Source: an uncultured Bacteroidota bacterium (GTDB lineage Bacteria > Bacteroidota > Bacteroidia > Flavobacteriales > Flavobacteriaceae). From it: a stretch of 55,499 nucleotides of DNA. Under the pieces are notes generated by a model. The model was not told the DNA's origin. It saw only the letters and a program-made list of their open reading frames with translations, and ran no database searches. Within the stretch, counting starts at the first letter, position 1; the number at the start of each line of letters is the position of its first letter. Below, in pieces: positions 46,995 to 55,499 of the stretch. The stretch spans positions 1-55,499 of the forward strand of contig CAIMMM010000141.1 in NCBI GenBank assembly GCA_903842575.1. The letters are read 5' to 3'. The translations under genes were made by a program, and so were the position numbers.

Positions 46995-48611
46995 ATCCAT
47001 TTTATCTAAAACTTCCAAAAGTACTTTACATTCGGTGCCGTTAGGAAAAGGTATTTTTAGTATTTGGGCAAGCGTTGGAGCTATTTCGGTAATTTCTTTG
47101 CGGTCGTGGGTTTCCCCTTTTGGGATGTTCCAACCATAGAAGATACATGGTACATGGGTGTCATAACTATAAATCGTTCCATGGGAAGTTCCTGTTTTGC
47201 CATATTCAATATAACCCGGCTTGTCCAGGATTATTAAATCTCCATTTTGGGTAACATCATAGCCTTTGGCAATACCGTTTAAATTCGCATCACTACCTGA
47301 GTTACTCAGAATTTCCTCTTCGGTATAGACACGTTTCACTTGGTCTTGAGTCATCAAAAAATCCTTGAAAGCTTGTTTTACTTTGGACAATTCCAATCCT
47401 TTCGTTTTGATTATTTCCTTATTCAAGAAGAGATTAAAATTAGAATAGTTGAGTACCAAATCCTCTCCAAAGGAATCTGAAGAAAACTTCTTTAGGGCAA
47501 TTCTAATATCTTTTAGTAACACATTGGTTACATTGTATTTATTGTCCTTGAGGTATTGGACATTTTCTGCTCCGGCATGATCGGCGGTTAAAAAAACCAG
47601 ATAATTTCCTTTACCCACTGTGGTGTCAAGATAATTCAAAAACTCGGAAATGGTTTGGTCCAAACGCAAATAAGTGTCTTGCAGCTCCATGGAACGCGGT
47701 CCAAGTTCGTGACCTATATAATCGGTAGAAGAAAAACTAACCGTTAAAAAATCGGTGATATCATCTTTTCCTAAATTTTCTTTTTCGATAGCTTTCATTG
47801 CGAATTCTGCCAAGAGATTGTTTCCAAAAGGCGTGGAACGAATTATTCCAGCATCATTTTTGGCTAACATTTCCTTTAGATTATATGGAAAAACAGGCTT
47901 GTCGCTTTTGTATAATTTTCCTTCGTAGGGATTGTCATCGGGAAGGCTTTCGTTGTAGGTATCAATGGTTTTTAGTAATTCCCAATTTTGATTTAGATAA
48001 GGCAGATAATGCTTTTCATTGTTGAATTGGGTTACCCAATCCGGTAATTTTTCGCCATAAAAAGTACTTGAAATAAAAGCTCCTGTTTTGCTGTACCAAA
48101 ATGCCCAATTGGCAAAATGCCCTGCGGGTAAAATAGCACCACGGTCTTTTAAACTCATTCCTATTACTTTTCCCTTGAAGTTAGTTGCCAATCGCAATTC
48201 ATCAGTAATTGTAGTGCTTAACAGGTTTTTTGGAGACATTTCACCTTCCTCTTTTTTGCCTTCTCCAAGGGTTTTTACCGAATCATCTTCGGTGCAATAT
48301 CTTTCTTTGCCCAATTTTCTACTGAACCATTCATTCCCAACAATGCCATGGGTTGCGGGCGTGGTACCTGTATAAATGGAAGCATGCCCAGGACCAGTAT
48401 AGGTTGGCATATAATTGTATTGCATGTTTTGAAAAGTATAGCCGTCTTTCATTAAACGCTTGAAACCCTTTTCGGAAAAATCATCATTAAAACGATACAG
48501 ATATTCCATTTTCATTTGGTCTACTACAATCCCCACAACAAGCTTTGGACGTTGTTGCGCCTGTAAATTTGAAAGAACGAATACAAAAAATACAATCAGA
48601 AACTTTTTCAT
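46989..48611 (-). CDS. pafA: PafA-type alkaline phosphatase family protein
   Basis: 540 residues with a signal peptide ending near LQAQ. Closely related in layout to PafA of Elizabethkingia. The metal-binding Asp31 is in GIVVDQM, the nucleophile Thr72 in PTYTGPGHASIYTG, Asn93 in IVGNEWF, and the Lys155/Arg157 pair in SLKDR; later come STDYIGH and TADHAG, and GTSHGTIYSYDTH near the C-terminus. It is a phosphate-releasing monoesterase in the periplasm. A perfectly spaced promoter lies at 48630-48657, so it is a single-gene unit. I find no recognisable Pho-box. Confidence 0.93.
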   Translation of the reverse strand: MKKFLIVFFVFVLSNLQAQQRPKLVVGIVVDQMKMEYLYRFNDDFSEKGFKRLMKDGYTFQNMQYNYMPTYTGPGHASIYTGTTPATHGIVGNEWFSRKLGKERYCTEDDSVKTLGEGKKEEGEMSPKNLLSTTITDELRLATNFKGKVIGMSLKDRGAILPAGHFANWAFWYSKTGAFISSTFYGEKLPDWVTQFNNEKHYLPYLNQNWELLKTIDTYNESLPDDNPYEGKLYKSDKPVFPYNLKEMLAKNDAGIIRSTPFGNNLLAEFAMKAIEKENLGKDDITDFLTVSFSSTDYIGHELGPRSMELQDTYLRLDQTISEFLNYLDTTVGKGNYLVFLTADHAGAENVQYLKDNKYNVTNVLLKDIRIALKKFSSDSFGEDLVLNYSNFNLFLNKEIIKTKGLELSKVKQAFKDFLMTQDQVKRVYTEEEILSNSGSDANLNGIAKGYDVTQNGDLIILDKPGYIEYGKTGTSHGTIYSYDTHVPCIFYGWNIPKGETHDRKEITEIAPTLAQILKIPFPNGTECKVLLEVLDKMDK

Positions 48612-48629
48612 GAATTTAATTTAATGATA

Positions 48630-48657
48630 CAAAAATAACCATTAAAATGGAATGCAA
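48630..48657 (-). promoter_or_regulatory. pafA-like gene promoter
   Basis: TTG (48655-48657), a 17-base spacer, then TATTTTTG (48630-48637) on the minus strand: a full match to the flavobacterial promoter. It sits 18 bases before the ATG and directly next to the terminator of the upstream operon. Confidence 0.75.
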
Positions 48658-48660
48658 GAC

Positions 48661-48690
48661 AAAAAAAACGCATACAAATAAATGCATGCG
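48661..48690 (-). terminator. Terminator of the adhesin-SprF-OmpA operon
   Basis: On the minus strand an eight-base stem (48683-48690 with 48669-48676, one G-U) with a six-base loop is followed by eight T (48661-48668). It lies 35 bases beyond the OmpA-family stop. It ends the three-gene unit just upstream of the phosphatase promoter. Confidence 0.82.
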
Positions 48691-48725
48691 CCCTAAAAAT
48701 ACCCAATTTTTATAACAACTATTTT

Positions 48726-50609
48726 CTATTTCAAAATAATGAAATTACATCTTCTATTAGTGGCATGTTCTTGTGGTGTACAATCGTTTTTTGGGCAAAT
48801 AATAAGTGGTCTCGATTCTCCATATCCTTTAGATCTTAATCGCTTTCTGTCAATGCCGTTTTTTACCAAATATTCCAAAGCTGATGCCGCTCTTCTATTG
48901 GAAAGTCTTAAATTATAAACTGCGGAAGCTTGAGAATCTGTATGTGCAACCAATTCTATTTCCATGTAAGGGTATTTTTTTAATATCCCAACCAATATAT
49001 CTAAAACTCCTGCTGCTTGTGGTTTGATTGCCCATTTATCCAAATCAAAATAGATGTTTTCCAACTCAATTAGTACAGTTCCATCCTCTTTTTTATTGAT
49101 AATATCTTCAGCATCATAATAGGATTCGACTTTCATTTGTAAATCTAAATATACTTTTCCTTTTTTGCTGGTATCAAATTCTGCTTCGTATGGAATATAA
49201 AAATCTTTAAAAGCTATGATTTTATATTTTTTATTAGGTTCTGTGTTGAATTCAAAATCACCGCTTTTTCCAACCACTACTTCTTCTAATAAATTTCCAT
49301 CTTTATCAAACAATTTCACGACAGAACCTGGTAATAATTCTAATGAATTTTTATCTCTAACCTCTCCTTCTACAAGGTATTGTAGTTTATTGTCTTCTTG
49401 TATGAATGAGTATAAGTTATCATCTCCAGTTCTATTGGAAGCAAAATAACCAATACTGTCTTTATCTTTTATTATAAAATTAAAATCATCCATCTCACTG
49501 TTAATGGACGATCCTAAATTGATAGGTTTATCAAATTGTCCATTACCAAGCATATAGCTCATGAAAATATCTAAATTTCCATTTCCCTGAAGTCCATCAG
49601 AAGCAAAGTAAAGTGTGTTTTCTCCAGAAATAAAAGGGAATTGTTCTCTGTGAACAGTGTTTATTGTTTCTCCTAAATTCATAGGTTTACTGTATGTTCC
49701 ATCCTCATTTACATCAACAACAAAAATATCCATTGAACCTATGGTCCCTAACATATCACTTGCGAAAAATAATTTTTTACCATCTTTACTCAATGATGGA
49801 TGTTCTACAGAATATTGATCGCTTGAGAAAGGAGTCATCGTAACATTGGCCCACTTGCCATCTATGAATTCGGCTCTATAAATTTTTACTGTTGCAACTT
49901 TCTCTAAGCCCACCTTTATCTGCTTATCTCCCGTCCTGTTGAAATACATTATTTTACCATCACTACTAAAGGTAGCGGAACTTTCATGGTTTTTTGTATT
50001 AATTACGCTTGAAAAAGGCTCTACTTTTGCCAATTGTCCTTTTGCACTTACAGTGGCAGTGTATAAATCCAAATAGGGTTTATCATTCCATTTGTAAACA
50101 GGACTTTCAAAGTTTCTCGTGGATGCAAAAACCACCTTGTCTCCATAAAAAGAAATACCAAAATCACCATTGGTTTTGTTCTTGGTCATGATTTCAAGTT
50201 TAAAACTTTTTGGAGTGTTTCGATTGATGTTTTTTATGAACTTAGGAGTATTTTGAGTATATCCTATATAAGCCGACATAATCTCATCCCCTTTATTAAA
50301 ATCTTTTGTACCTTTTAATGCATTGGCATAACGAAAATAAACTTCTGGTTTTACACTGTCCTTATACGTGAAAAATAATTGTCCATAGGCACGAACGGCA
50401 TTGTTCATTTGAAAATTATAGTAATAACAATCGCCAAGGTTTTGCAATACCTTTTGGGATTGTGGCACTTGTTCATATTGTTCCGCAGCTTTGACATAGG
50501 ATTTTCTAGCAAACAATTTATCGCCTTCCTTTACACTACCTTTCTTTTGTGCAAAAAGAGTAGTGCAAAAGCAAGAAATTAAAAATATATAGGTAATTTT
50601 TTTCATCAT
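48726..50609 (-). CDS. OmpA-family outer-membrane protein with PD40 repeats
   Basis: 627 residues. A signal peptide ends near TLFAQ, then a TPR-like helical part (about 25-120), a beta-propeller with PD40-type blades (about 170-390: HESSATFSSDGKIMYFN, HPSLSKDGKKLFFASD), and a carboxypeptidase-regulatory-like fold (about 410-490: VEGEVRDKNSLELLPGSVV). The C-terminal OmpA domain (about 515-627) has NIYFDLDKWAIKPQAA, VAHTDSQAS and LSNRRAASALEYLV, which bind peptidoglycan. There is no lipobox. It follows the SprF-like gene by eight bases and is thought to anchor or support the secreted adhesin at the cell surface. Confidence 0.88.
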   Translation of the reverse strand: MMKKITYIFLISCFCTTLFAQKKGSVKEGDKLFARKSYVKAAEQYEQVPQSQKVLQNLGDCYYYNFQMNNAVRAYGQLFFTYKDSVKPEVYFRYANALKGTKDFNKGDEIMSAYIGYTQNTPKFIKNINRNTPKSFKLEIMTKNKTNGDFGISFYGDKVVFASTRNFESPVYKWNDKPYLDLYTATVSAKGQLAKVEPFSSVINTKNHESSATFSSDGKIMYFNRTGDKQIKVGLEKVATVKIYRAEFIDGKWANVTMTPFSSDQYSVEHPSLSKDGKKLFFASDMLGTIGSMDIFVVDVNEDGTYSKPMNLGETINTVHREQFPFISGENTLYFASDGLQGNGNLDIFMSYMLGNGQFDKPINLGSSINSEMDDFNFIIKDKDSIGYFASNRTGDDNLYSFIQEDNKLQYLVEGEVRDKNSLELLPGSVVKLFDKDGNLLEEVVVGKSGDFEFNTEPNKKYKIIAFKDFYIPYEAEFDTSKKGKVYLDLQMKVESYYDAEDIINKKEDGTVLIELENIYFDLDKWAIKPQAAGVLDILVGILKKYPYMEIELVAHTDSQASAVYNLRLSNRRAASALEYLVKNGIDRKRLRSKGYGESRPLIICPKNDCTPQEHATNRRCNFIILK

Positions 50610-50617
50610 TTTCTATT

Positions 50618-51571
50618 TTAAAAGAATCTAGGTGATTTATCATACCCTTTCTTTGAAAGATTTCCTAAATCTAAATCAAACAATAAAAAAACTTCATGTG
50701 AACCTGAATTGAAGTTTCCTAAATTTGATAACGTATAATCATAGGAATACCCAATTCTCATGTTTGGCGTGACATAAAAATTGACTAAACCACTCACAGA
50801 ATCATCGATTCTATAACCCATGCCCACTTCAAATTTATTATTTATCAACACATTGGTTGTTAAATCAATGGAGAGTGGAGCCCCAGCAACTCCTTTTGTC
50901 ATAAATGCCGGTTTGATTTTTAAGTTGTCATTATTATTTAAAGTGAATACATAACCACCAGTTAAAAAGTAGTGAATGGCCTCCACGCCAGTAGTTGTTA
51001 TGCCTGATTGGTTTTCAAGATGTTTTGAAGTTATCAAATTTGGAGTTGACAATCCAAGATAATAGTTGCTACCAAACAAATAGGTTCCTGCACCAAAATT
51101 TGGAAAAACTTGGCTAATATTATTTTGGAAAGCAGGATCTGGTAAAGGATCCGTAAGTATAAACCCGTTGAAATTCGTATTAAAAAGGGTTACACCCCCT
51201 TTGACACCGAAAGATAATTTGGTACTTTCAGAAATGGGTAACACATAGGCAAAATCAGCGAAAATATTATCCTCTTTCACTACATTTCCTATTTCATCAT
51301 GAATAAAGGAAATACCTAGCTCTACTCTTTTGGATACCGGTTTGTGGGCAAAAAAGGTTCCTGTTTTTGGTGCACCTTCCAAACCAACCCACTGTGTTCT
51401 ATACAACCCTCCAACAGTTAGAACATCTGGATTATCCGTAGCATAGGCAGGATTTAAAACACTCATATTATACATGTATTGAGTGAACTGAGGATCTTGT
51501 TGGGCATAGGTTTTTGTAGCCAAAAATGCTATTGTAATAAAAGTGAGATATTTTAATATTTTATTTTTCAT
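50618..51571 (-). CDS. PorP/SprF-family T9SS outer-membrane protein
   Basis: 317 residues with a signal peptide ending near KTYAQ. The mature start QDPQFTQYMYNMSVLNPAYA is the family signature. The rest alternates strand and turn as in a 14-stranded barrel, with RTQWVGLEGAPKTGTFFAHKPVSK and a last strand in HEVFLLFDLDL. SprF-like proteins are needed to secrete or attach cargo with type-B C-terminal domains encoded beside them. The adhesin lies upstream by 19 bases, and the OmpA-family gene downstream by eight, so the trio is one operon. I do not name it sprF because its cargo differs from SprB. Confidence 0.92.
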   Translation of the reverse strand: MKNKILKYLTFITIAFLATKTYAQQDPQFTQYMYNMSVLNPAYATDNPDVLTVGGLYRTQWVGLEGAPKTGTFFAHKPVSKRVELGISFIHDEIGNVVKEDNIFADFAYVLPISESTKLSFGVKGGVTLFNTNFNGFILTDPLPDPAFQNNISQVFPNFGAGTYLFGSNYYLGLSTPNLITSKHLENQSGITTTGVEAIHYFLTGGYVFTLNNNDNLKIKPAFMTKGVAGAPLSIDLTTNVLINNKFEVGMGYRIDDSVSGLVNFYVTPNMRIGYSYDYTLSNLGNFNSGSHEVFLLFDLDLGNLSKKGYDKSPRFF

Positions 51572-51590
51572 AAGTACTCTCTTTTCTACT

Positions 51591-54500
51591 TTATCTGTTT
51601 AAATATAATCTCCCTTGTACTGGTTTTCTTGAACCATCATTGAATTCAAGCACATAAAAATATACCCCTGTTGGTAATATACCTTTCCCTAAATTCAAAT
51701 TACCTTCTGTACTTGTTCCATCCCAATTTTGCGAATTAATTCTTCCAACGTAGACTAAACTACCATAGCGGTTGAAAATTTGCAATCTGAAAAAAGGGTA
51801 TACTATTGGAAGATTTTCAATCACAAACTCATCATTAATACCATCATTGTTTGGTGAAAATCCATCCGGAATTACCAAGTCATTACAAACTGTTAAATCT
51901 ACAATAACAATTAATCGAGTTCCGCTTTCACAACCACTTCCTGCTACGAAAGCGCCAAAATAAGTAGTGCCATTTACTAACAAATCCGAACTGTTATAAG
52001 CAGTTACTCCCGAATTGGCATTATACCAAACTACAGTTTCTGTTCCGCTAATATTATTTGATAAATTAGCAATTGTCGGGTTATCCGTTCCGCAAAATAA
52101 GTTTCCGTTTGGTAGTAAAACTGGTGTTCCTAATGTAGTTACTGTAAATGTAAATGGTGTTAAAGTTGCTCCGGAAACACCACAAACTGTTGCCGTGGAA
52201 TTTATTTGATTAATGGTGATTGTAGTGTCTCCCGAATTAGCCAAATCGGTTGATGGAATAGAAAAACTTCCTATGCCAGCAGCAAATGTTACATTAATTG
52301 TAGTTCCAATACTATTTGCTCCTGTTAATTGATATGTAATAGCATAAATCCCGTCAGCTAAATTACTTGCATTAGATATAGTTACTTCACTACTAAAATT
52401 CACACAAGTGGTCTGTGCTGTAAGTGTAGCGCCAGTTACATTTGGCAAGGCTAACAATTCAAAGTTTACCGTAGCATTTTCGGTTGGATTACTACAGCCC
52501 GTTGTGGTTGTTATTCCGGTAATCGTCAAGGAATAAATGGCAGCATTGGCAAATGTAGCAGCTGGAATAGTAAATTGTCCAACACCTCCTGTTATCGTTA
52601 CATTACCAGAGTTCCCTGTAGTTGGAGTTCCTGTTGGAATAGTATAATTAAATTGATAAACGCCATCAGGCAAACCAGTTGCACTAGCAATATTTATAGT
52701 TATACCATTGCCAAAACAAACATTTGTTGCACTTAAATTAGCATCAATTATATCTGCAAGTGGATTAATTATAAAATTCTTAGCTACACCAACCAATGTT
52801 ACGGTACATGTAGATGTATTATTTTGAATAGATGTAAAGTTAATAACGGTTGTTCCAAAATTCGAAATGGAAGCGGCAGGAATAGTGAAACTTCCAATTC
52901 CAGCAACGATAGTTACCACGGCAAATTGATTTGGTAATATATTACTACCATTTAAATTATAATTTAAAGTATATGTTCCATCAACCAATCCGCTTAAATT
53001 CACAGTTGCATTTGAACCCAAACAAATTGGTAATATTGCTATATTTAAAGTTGTCAATTCTGGATTTGGGAAAACAGTAAACTGTACAATTTCTGTGTCT
53101 GAGCCACAAGAATTGGTAACTGTATAGGTATAACTATAGGTTCCTTGAGCAAAACTAATAATAGTAATTGGTGTTGTAATTACGGCATTCCCATTGGCAT
53201 CATCTGTCCAAATTCCACCAACTTGCTGACCTGTTAATAAAGGAGTCACATCAAAAACACCAACGGAAGGACAAATACTTTGTATTCCTGTAAACGTTCC
53301 TGCATTTGGAATAGGATTAACAATAACCGTAACCGTTGCAGTATTTGATGGACATGGTGATGTCCCACCAGTAACTGTATAGGTAAAATGATAAGTCCCA
53401 ATACCAGGAATAGTTGGATTAAAAATATTACCCGTTAAAGCACCACTACTATCATCATCAGCCCAGGTTCCAATGCCTTGTGTGCCGTCTAATCCTGTGA
53501 ATAAATCCACTGAAGTTACATTTGAGCAAGAATTCAATATTTGACCAACTCCACCAGCATTTGGTGCTTGCGCAATGGTAACCTCAACTGTTGCTGTTGC
53601 TATGGTACAAAGTCCCCCACCAACTGTATAAGTATAGGTTGCTTCTGGATCAACTGTTGGATCAAAAACTCCTGTGCCGCTCGCAAGTGCTGGGGTCCAG
53701 GTTCCACCAAGTTGTGGGGTTCCAGTTAGCGAACCAAATAAATCTTGCGGTGCATCATTAGAACAAAATACTTTAGGATTGCCTGTTCCTGCATCAGGAA
53801 TAGGGTTCACAGTAACCGTTACTGTTGCACTATCATTGTCACAAGTTTGCGGTCCTGTGAAAGCGTAAGTATAAAGTACGGCAACATCTACGGCAGGGTC
53901 AAAAACTCCTGTACCACTAGCTAATGCCGGCGACCAGGTTCCTCCTACTTGAGCTGTTGCTCCTAAATAGGTAAATAAATCTTTGGGAGTACTATTTAAA
54001 CAAAGTGTTACATTTCCATTTTGTCCAGCTTCTGGTCCAACAGTTACATTAACCGTTATTGTTGCAACGGCATCTAGACATGGAGCAATTCCCACTACAG
54101 TATATACATAATTTCCAGAAACATCAGCTGCTGGATTAAAAACTCCCGTACCACTCGCTAATGCCGGTGTCCATGTTCCTCCAACTTGAGGTGTTCCTAA
54201 TAATGATGCGAATAAATCTATTGAATTTGCATTGGAACAAATTGGCACTGTATTATCCAATCCCGCATCAGGAACTGGATTTACGGTTACATTAACTGTT
54301 GCAATAGCATCTGGACAAGGAACAGTTCCTGTAACGGTATAAGTATATAATACCGAAGCATCAACAGCCGGATCAAAAACTCCTGTGCCACTTGCCATCG
54401 CTGGCGTCCATATTCCACCCGATTGAGCCGTATTTCCTAACAAGGTAAATAAATCTAAAGAAGGAGTATTAGAACAAAATACATGACTTGTACTTACTCC

Positions 54501-55499
54501 AGCAACTGCCGGTTGTGATACATTAATAACTACAGAACCATTTTCTAATTGACTGCAGGATGGAACTGTAGCTGTTGTTATGCTTACTAAAGCATAGGTT
54601 GTTGTTAGTGCATAGGTTGAAACAATTGTTGCCGTACCCAAAGCATTTAAAACAATAGTTTGATTGCTTCCTCCGTTGATGATATAGGTTACCGTAGCAT
54701 TTGGCGAACCTGTAAAGGTTACTGTGGCGCTATCTCCGGCACAAACTAATGTCGTATTTGCAGCTATTGTTACTGTTGGGAATGGAATTACTGTTATGGT
54801 AATGGTGTCCGTTAATGGTTTCGTACAAGGTTGCGCACCTGAAGATGTAATACTTACCAAAGTATAGGTAGTTGTTACTGAATAGTTACTGATTATTGTA
54901 GCAATTCCAGCGGCATCTAAAACTATCGTTTGATTACTTCCTCCATTTACAGTGTAGGTAACAGTGGCATCTGGTGTTCCTGTAAAAGTTACTGTAGCTT
55001 GTCCATTTTCACATACACTACTAAGATTACTTGCAATCGTTACCGTTGGCAATGGTAATACCGTAATGATAACACTTCCTGATTGTGGATTACTACAACT
55101 TGGAGCACCTGATGTGGAAACATTTACTAAAGTAAAAGTTGTGTCAATTAAATAGGTGTTTGAAATTGTGGCAGAACCTAAAGCGTCTAAAACTATCGTT
55201 TGATTGCTTCCTCCATTTATTGTATAAGATACTATAGCATTTGGTGTTCCTATAAAAGTTACTGAAGCACTATCACCTGAACAAATAGTTGAGCTTGATG
55301 CAATTGTAACTGTTGGCAACTGAATTACTGTGAGTGTAATAATTGCACCTAATAGTTTGGTACAACTTGGACTTCCTGATGTGGTTACACTAACTAATAC
55401 TACTGTAGTTGTTAATGTATAGGTTCCTACTAAAGTCGCAGTCCCTGTTCCATCCAACAAAATGGTTAAATCGCTTCCTCCATCAATAGTATAGGTTAC
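51591..55499 (-). CDS. Giant repeat adhesin with T9SS type-B sorting domain (5' end beyond right edge)
   Basis: 1302 residues are visible and the frame stays open to the edge, so the start is missing; the TTG at 55460 is internal. Four zones can be read: about 3.5 copies of an approximately 90-residue repeat (LPTVTIA...NGGSNQTIVLDA), six of a roughly 79-residue repeat (PDAG...DLF...GGTW...ASGTGVFDP), three of about 104 residues (DGTY...GIGSFTIPA), then an Ig-like unit (TETVVWYN). The last 95 residues form the gliding-motility C-terminal domain: IPDGFSPNNDGINDEFVI, FRLQIFNRYGSLVY, NWDGT, LPTGVYFYVLEF and LYLNR. Cysteines are paired within repeats. It is probably a long, stalk-like surface adhesin exported by T9SS with its SprF-like partner. 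Confidence 0.92.
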   Translation of the reverse strand, partial: VTYTIDGGSDLTILLDGTGTATLVGTYTLTTTVVLVSVTTSGSPSCTKLLGAIITLTVIQLPTVTIASSSTICSGDSASVTFIGTPNAIVSYTINGGSNQTIVLDALGSATISNTYLIDTTFTLVNVSTSGAPSCSNPQSGSVIITVLPLPTVTIASNLSSVCENGQATVTFTGTPDATVTYTVNGGSNQTIVLDAAGIATIISNYSVTTTYTLVSITSSGAQPCTKPLTDTITITVIPFPTVTIAANTTLVCAGDSATVTFTGSPNATVTYIINGGSNQTIVLNALGTATIVSTYALTTTYALVSITTATVPSCSQLENGSVVINVSQPAVAGVSTSHVFCSNTPSLDLFTLLGNTAQSGGIWTPAMASGTGVFDPAVDASVLYTYTVTGTVPCPDAIATVNVTVNPVPDAGLDNTVPICSNANSIDLFASLLGTPQVGGTWTPALASGTGVFNPAADVSGNYVYTVVGIAPCLDAVATITVNVTVGPEAGQNGNVTLCLNSTPKDLFTYLGATAQVGGTWSPALASGTGVFDPAVDVAVLYTYAFTGPQTCDNDSATVTVTVNPIPDAGTGNPKVFCSNDAPQDLFGSLTGTPQLGGTWTPALASGTGVFDPTVDPEATYTYTVGGGLCTIATATVEVTIAQAPNAGGVGQILNSCSNVTSVDLFTGLDGTQGIGTWADDDSSGALTGNIFNPTIPGIGTYHFTYTVTGGTSPCPSNTATVTVIVNPIPNAGTFTGIQSICPSVGVFDVTPLLTGQQVGGIWTDDANGNAVITTPITIISFAQGTYSYTYTVTNSCGSDTEIVQFTVFPNPELTTLNIAILPICLGSNATVNLSGLVDGTYTLNYNLNGSNILPNQFAVVTIVAGIGSFTIPAASISNFGTTVINFTSIQNNTSTCTVTLVGVAKNFIINPLADIIDANLSATNVCFGNGITINIASATGLPDGVYQFNYTIPTGTPTTGNSGNVTITGGVGQFTIPAATFANAAIYSLTITGITTTTGCSNPTENATVNFELLALPNVTGATLTAQTTCVNFSSEVTISNASNLADGIYAITYQLTGANSIGTTINVTFAAGIGSFSIPSTDLANSGDTTITINQINSTATVCGVSGATLTPFTFTVTTLGTPVLLPNGNLFCGTDNPTIANLSNNISGTETVVWYNANSGVTAYNSSDLLVNGTTYFGAFVAGSGCESGTRLIVIVDLTVCNDLVIPDGFSPNNDGINDEFVIENLPIVYPFFRLQIFNRYGSLVYVGRINSQNWDGTSTEGNLNLGKGILPTGVYFYVLEFNDGSRKPVQGRLYLNR
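51594..52130 (-). other. Ig-like unit and T9SS type-B C-terminal domain of the adhesin
   Basis: The last 179 residues of the adhesin: an Ig-like segment (GTDNPTIANLS, TETVVWYNANSG), then the sorting domain with NNDGIND and DWDG-type NWDGT. It is the portion recognised by T9SS; the closely similar domain at the end of the 32491-34296 gene shares its IYNRWG/IFNRYG core and ends in FLNR/YLNR. Confidence 0.85.
52131..53063 (-). repeat. Three type-C repeats of about 104 residues
   Basis: Each unit opens with an acidic or Asn-rich stretch and a Cys (ICLGSNATV, VCFGNGITI, TCVNFSSEV), then LVDGTYTLNY / LPDGVYQFNY / LADGIYAITY and a GIGSFTIPA-like block. DNA-level similarity is lower than in the other two repeat classes, which suggests an older expansion. 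Confidence 0.75.
53064..54509 (-). repeat. Six type-B repeats of about 79 residues
   Basis: Four central copies keep an exact 237-base period: matching positions of the ATCAAAAACTCCTG-like block are 53662, 53899, 54136 and 54373. Each unit has PDAG, a Cys-Ser-Asn, DLF, GGTWTPALASGTGVFDP and a YTYTV strand. The last two, nearest the C-terminus, have diverged (GTWADDD and GIWTDDA). Confidence 0.85.
54513..55499 (-). repeat. Type-A repeats of 90 residues, array continues past right edge
   Basis: Three full copies and a partial one. The block GCTTCC-type region encoding NGGSNQTIVL recurs exactly 270 bases apart (matching bases at 54661, 54931, 55201), and 267 bases further in the partial copy. 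Each copy has one Cys near its start and another before the end (SCS or PCTK). The number of copies beyond the edge is unknown. Confidence 0.85.

Noticed and set aside
55455..55460. TTG at 55460 as start of the adhesin
   Set aside because: The same frame continues without a stop to the window edge and encodes the preceding half of a type-A repeat, so the TTG is an internal leucine codon.
52131..55499. CRISPR-like or satellite repeats
   Set aside because: Periods of 237 and 270 bases are whole codon multiples within one open frame, with no spacer structure; these are protein repeats.

Overview
The window looks like a chromosomal segment of a low-GC member of the Bacteroidota, close to Flavobacterium. 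Signs of this are a fused SecDF protein, several secreted proteins of the type IX secretion system (T9SS) family with gliding-motility-type C-terminal domains, a PorP/SprF-like gene, an OstA-like LPS-transport gene, a PafA-type phosphatase, AT-rich leaders without Shine-Dalgarno sequences, and many matches to the flavobacterial promoter pattern (TTG, 17-23 bases, then TAnnTTTG). I see no tRNA, rRNA, CRISPR array, insertion sequence, phage gene or broken gene. Coding density is high; the longest stretch without a gene is about 257 bases (20545-20801).

Layout. 1-1242: start of a secreted T9SS-type protein on the minus strand that runs off the left edge. 1399-4904 (+): folE, cysS, yidD, lgt, with a structured repeat-like element between folE and cysS. 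5097-12205 (-): secDF, mdh, an outer-membrane DUF6588-like protein and gyrB; gyrB and the DUF6588-like gene overlap. 12321-20544 (-): dipeptide epimerase, asnB, a GreA/GreB-like protein, an outer-membrane beta-barrel protein and a 1006-residue TPR protein. 20802 (+): ftsE.

21482-32383 is a surface-polysaccharide block on both strands. It holds two tandem paralogous multi-membrane proteins (possible GT-C glycosyltransferases), two GT2 and three GT-B glycosyltransferases, an FdtA-like cupin, a Wzx-type flippase, a hexapeptide acyltransferase and a FemAB/GNAT-like transferase. Within and at the left border of this block every convergent gene pair overlaps at the stop codons.

32491-39511 (+): a T9SS type-B cargo protein, a SpoU/TrmH methyltransferase, the RelA/SpoT ppGpp enzyme, a Fur-family regulator without the usual zinc cysteines, a small membrane protein and purA. 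39553-41430 (-): a secreted GH13 amylase. 41566-46980 (+): an OstA/LptA-like protein, a class III aminotransferase that probably starts at TTG, a TPR protein, aroE and a small membrane protein. 46989-48611 (-): pafA-like phosphatase. 48726-55499 (-): a three-gene T9SS surface module made of a giant repeat adhesin (5' end beyond the right edge), a PorP/SprF-like partner and an OmpA/PD40 protein.

Start corrections made here: gyrB, the DUF6588-like gene, the GT-B gene ending at 27245, the SpoU methyltransferase, relA/spoT, the amylase and the aminotransferase. For gyrB and the methyltransferase the upstream TTG is itself part of a -7 promoter box, so it cannot be translated from that promoter.
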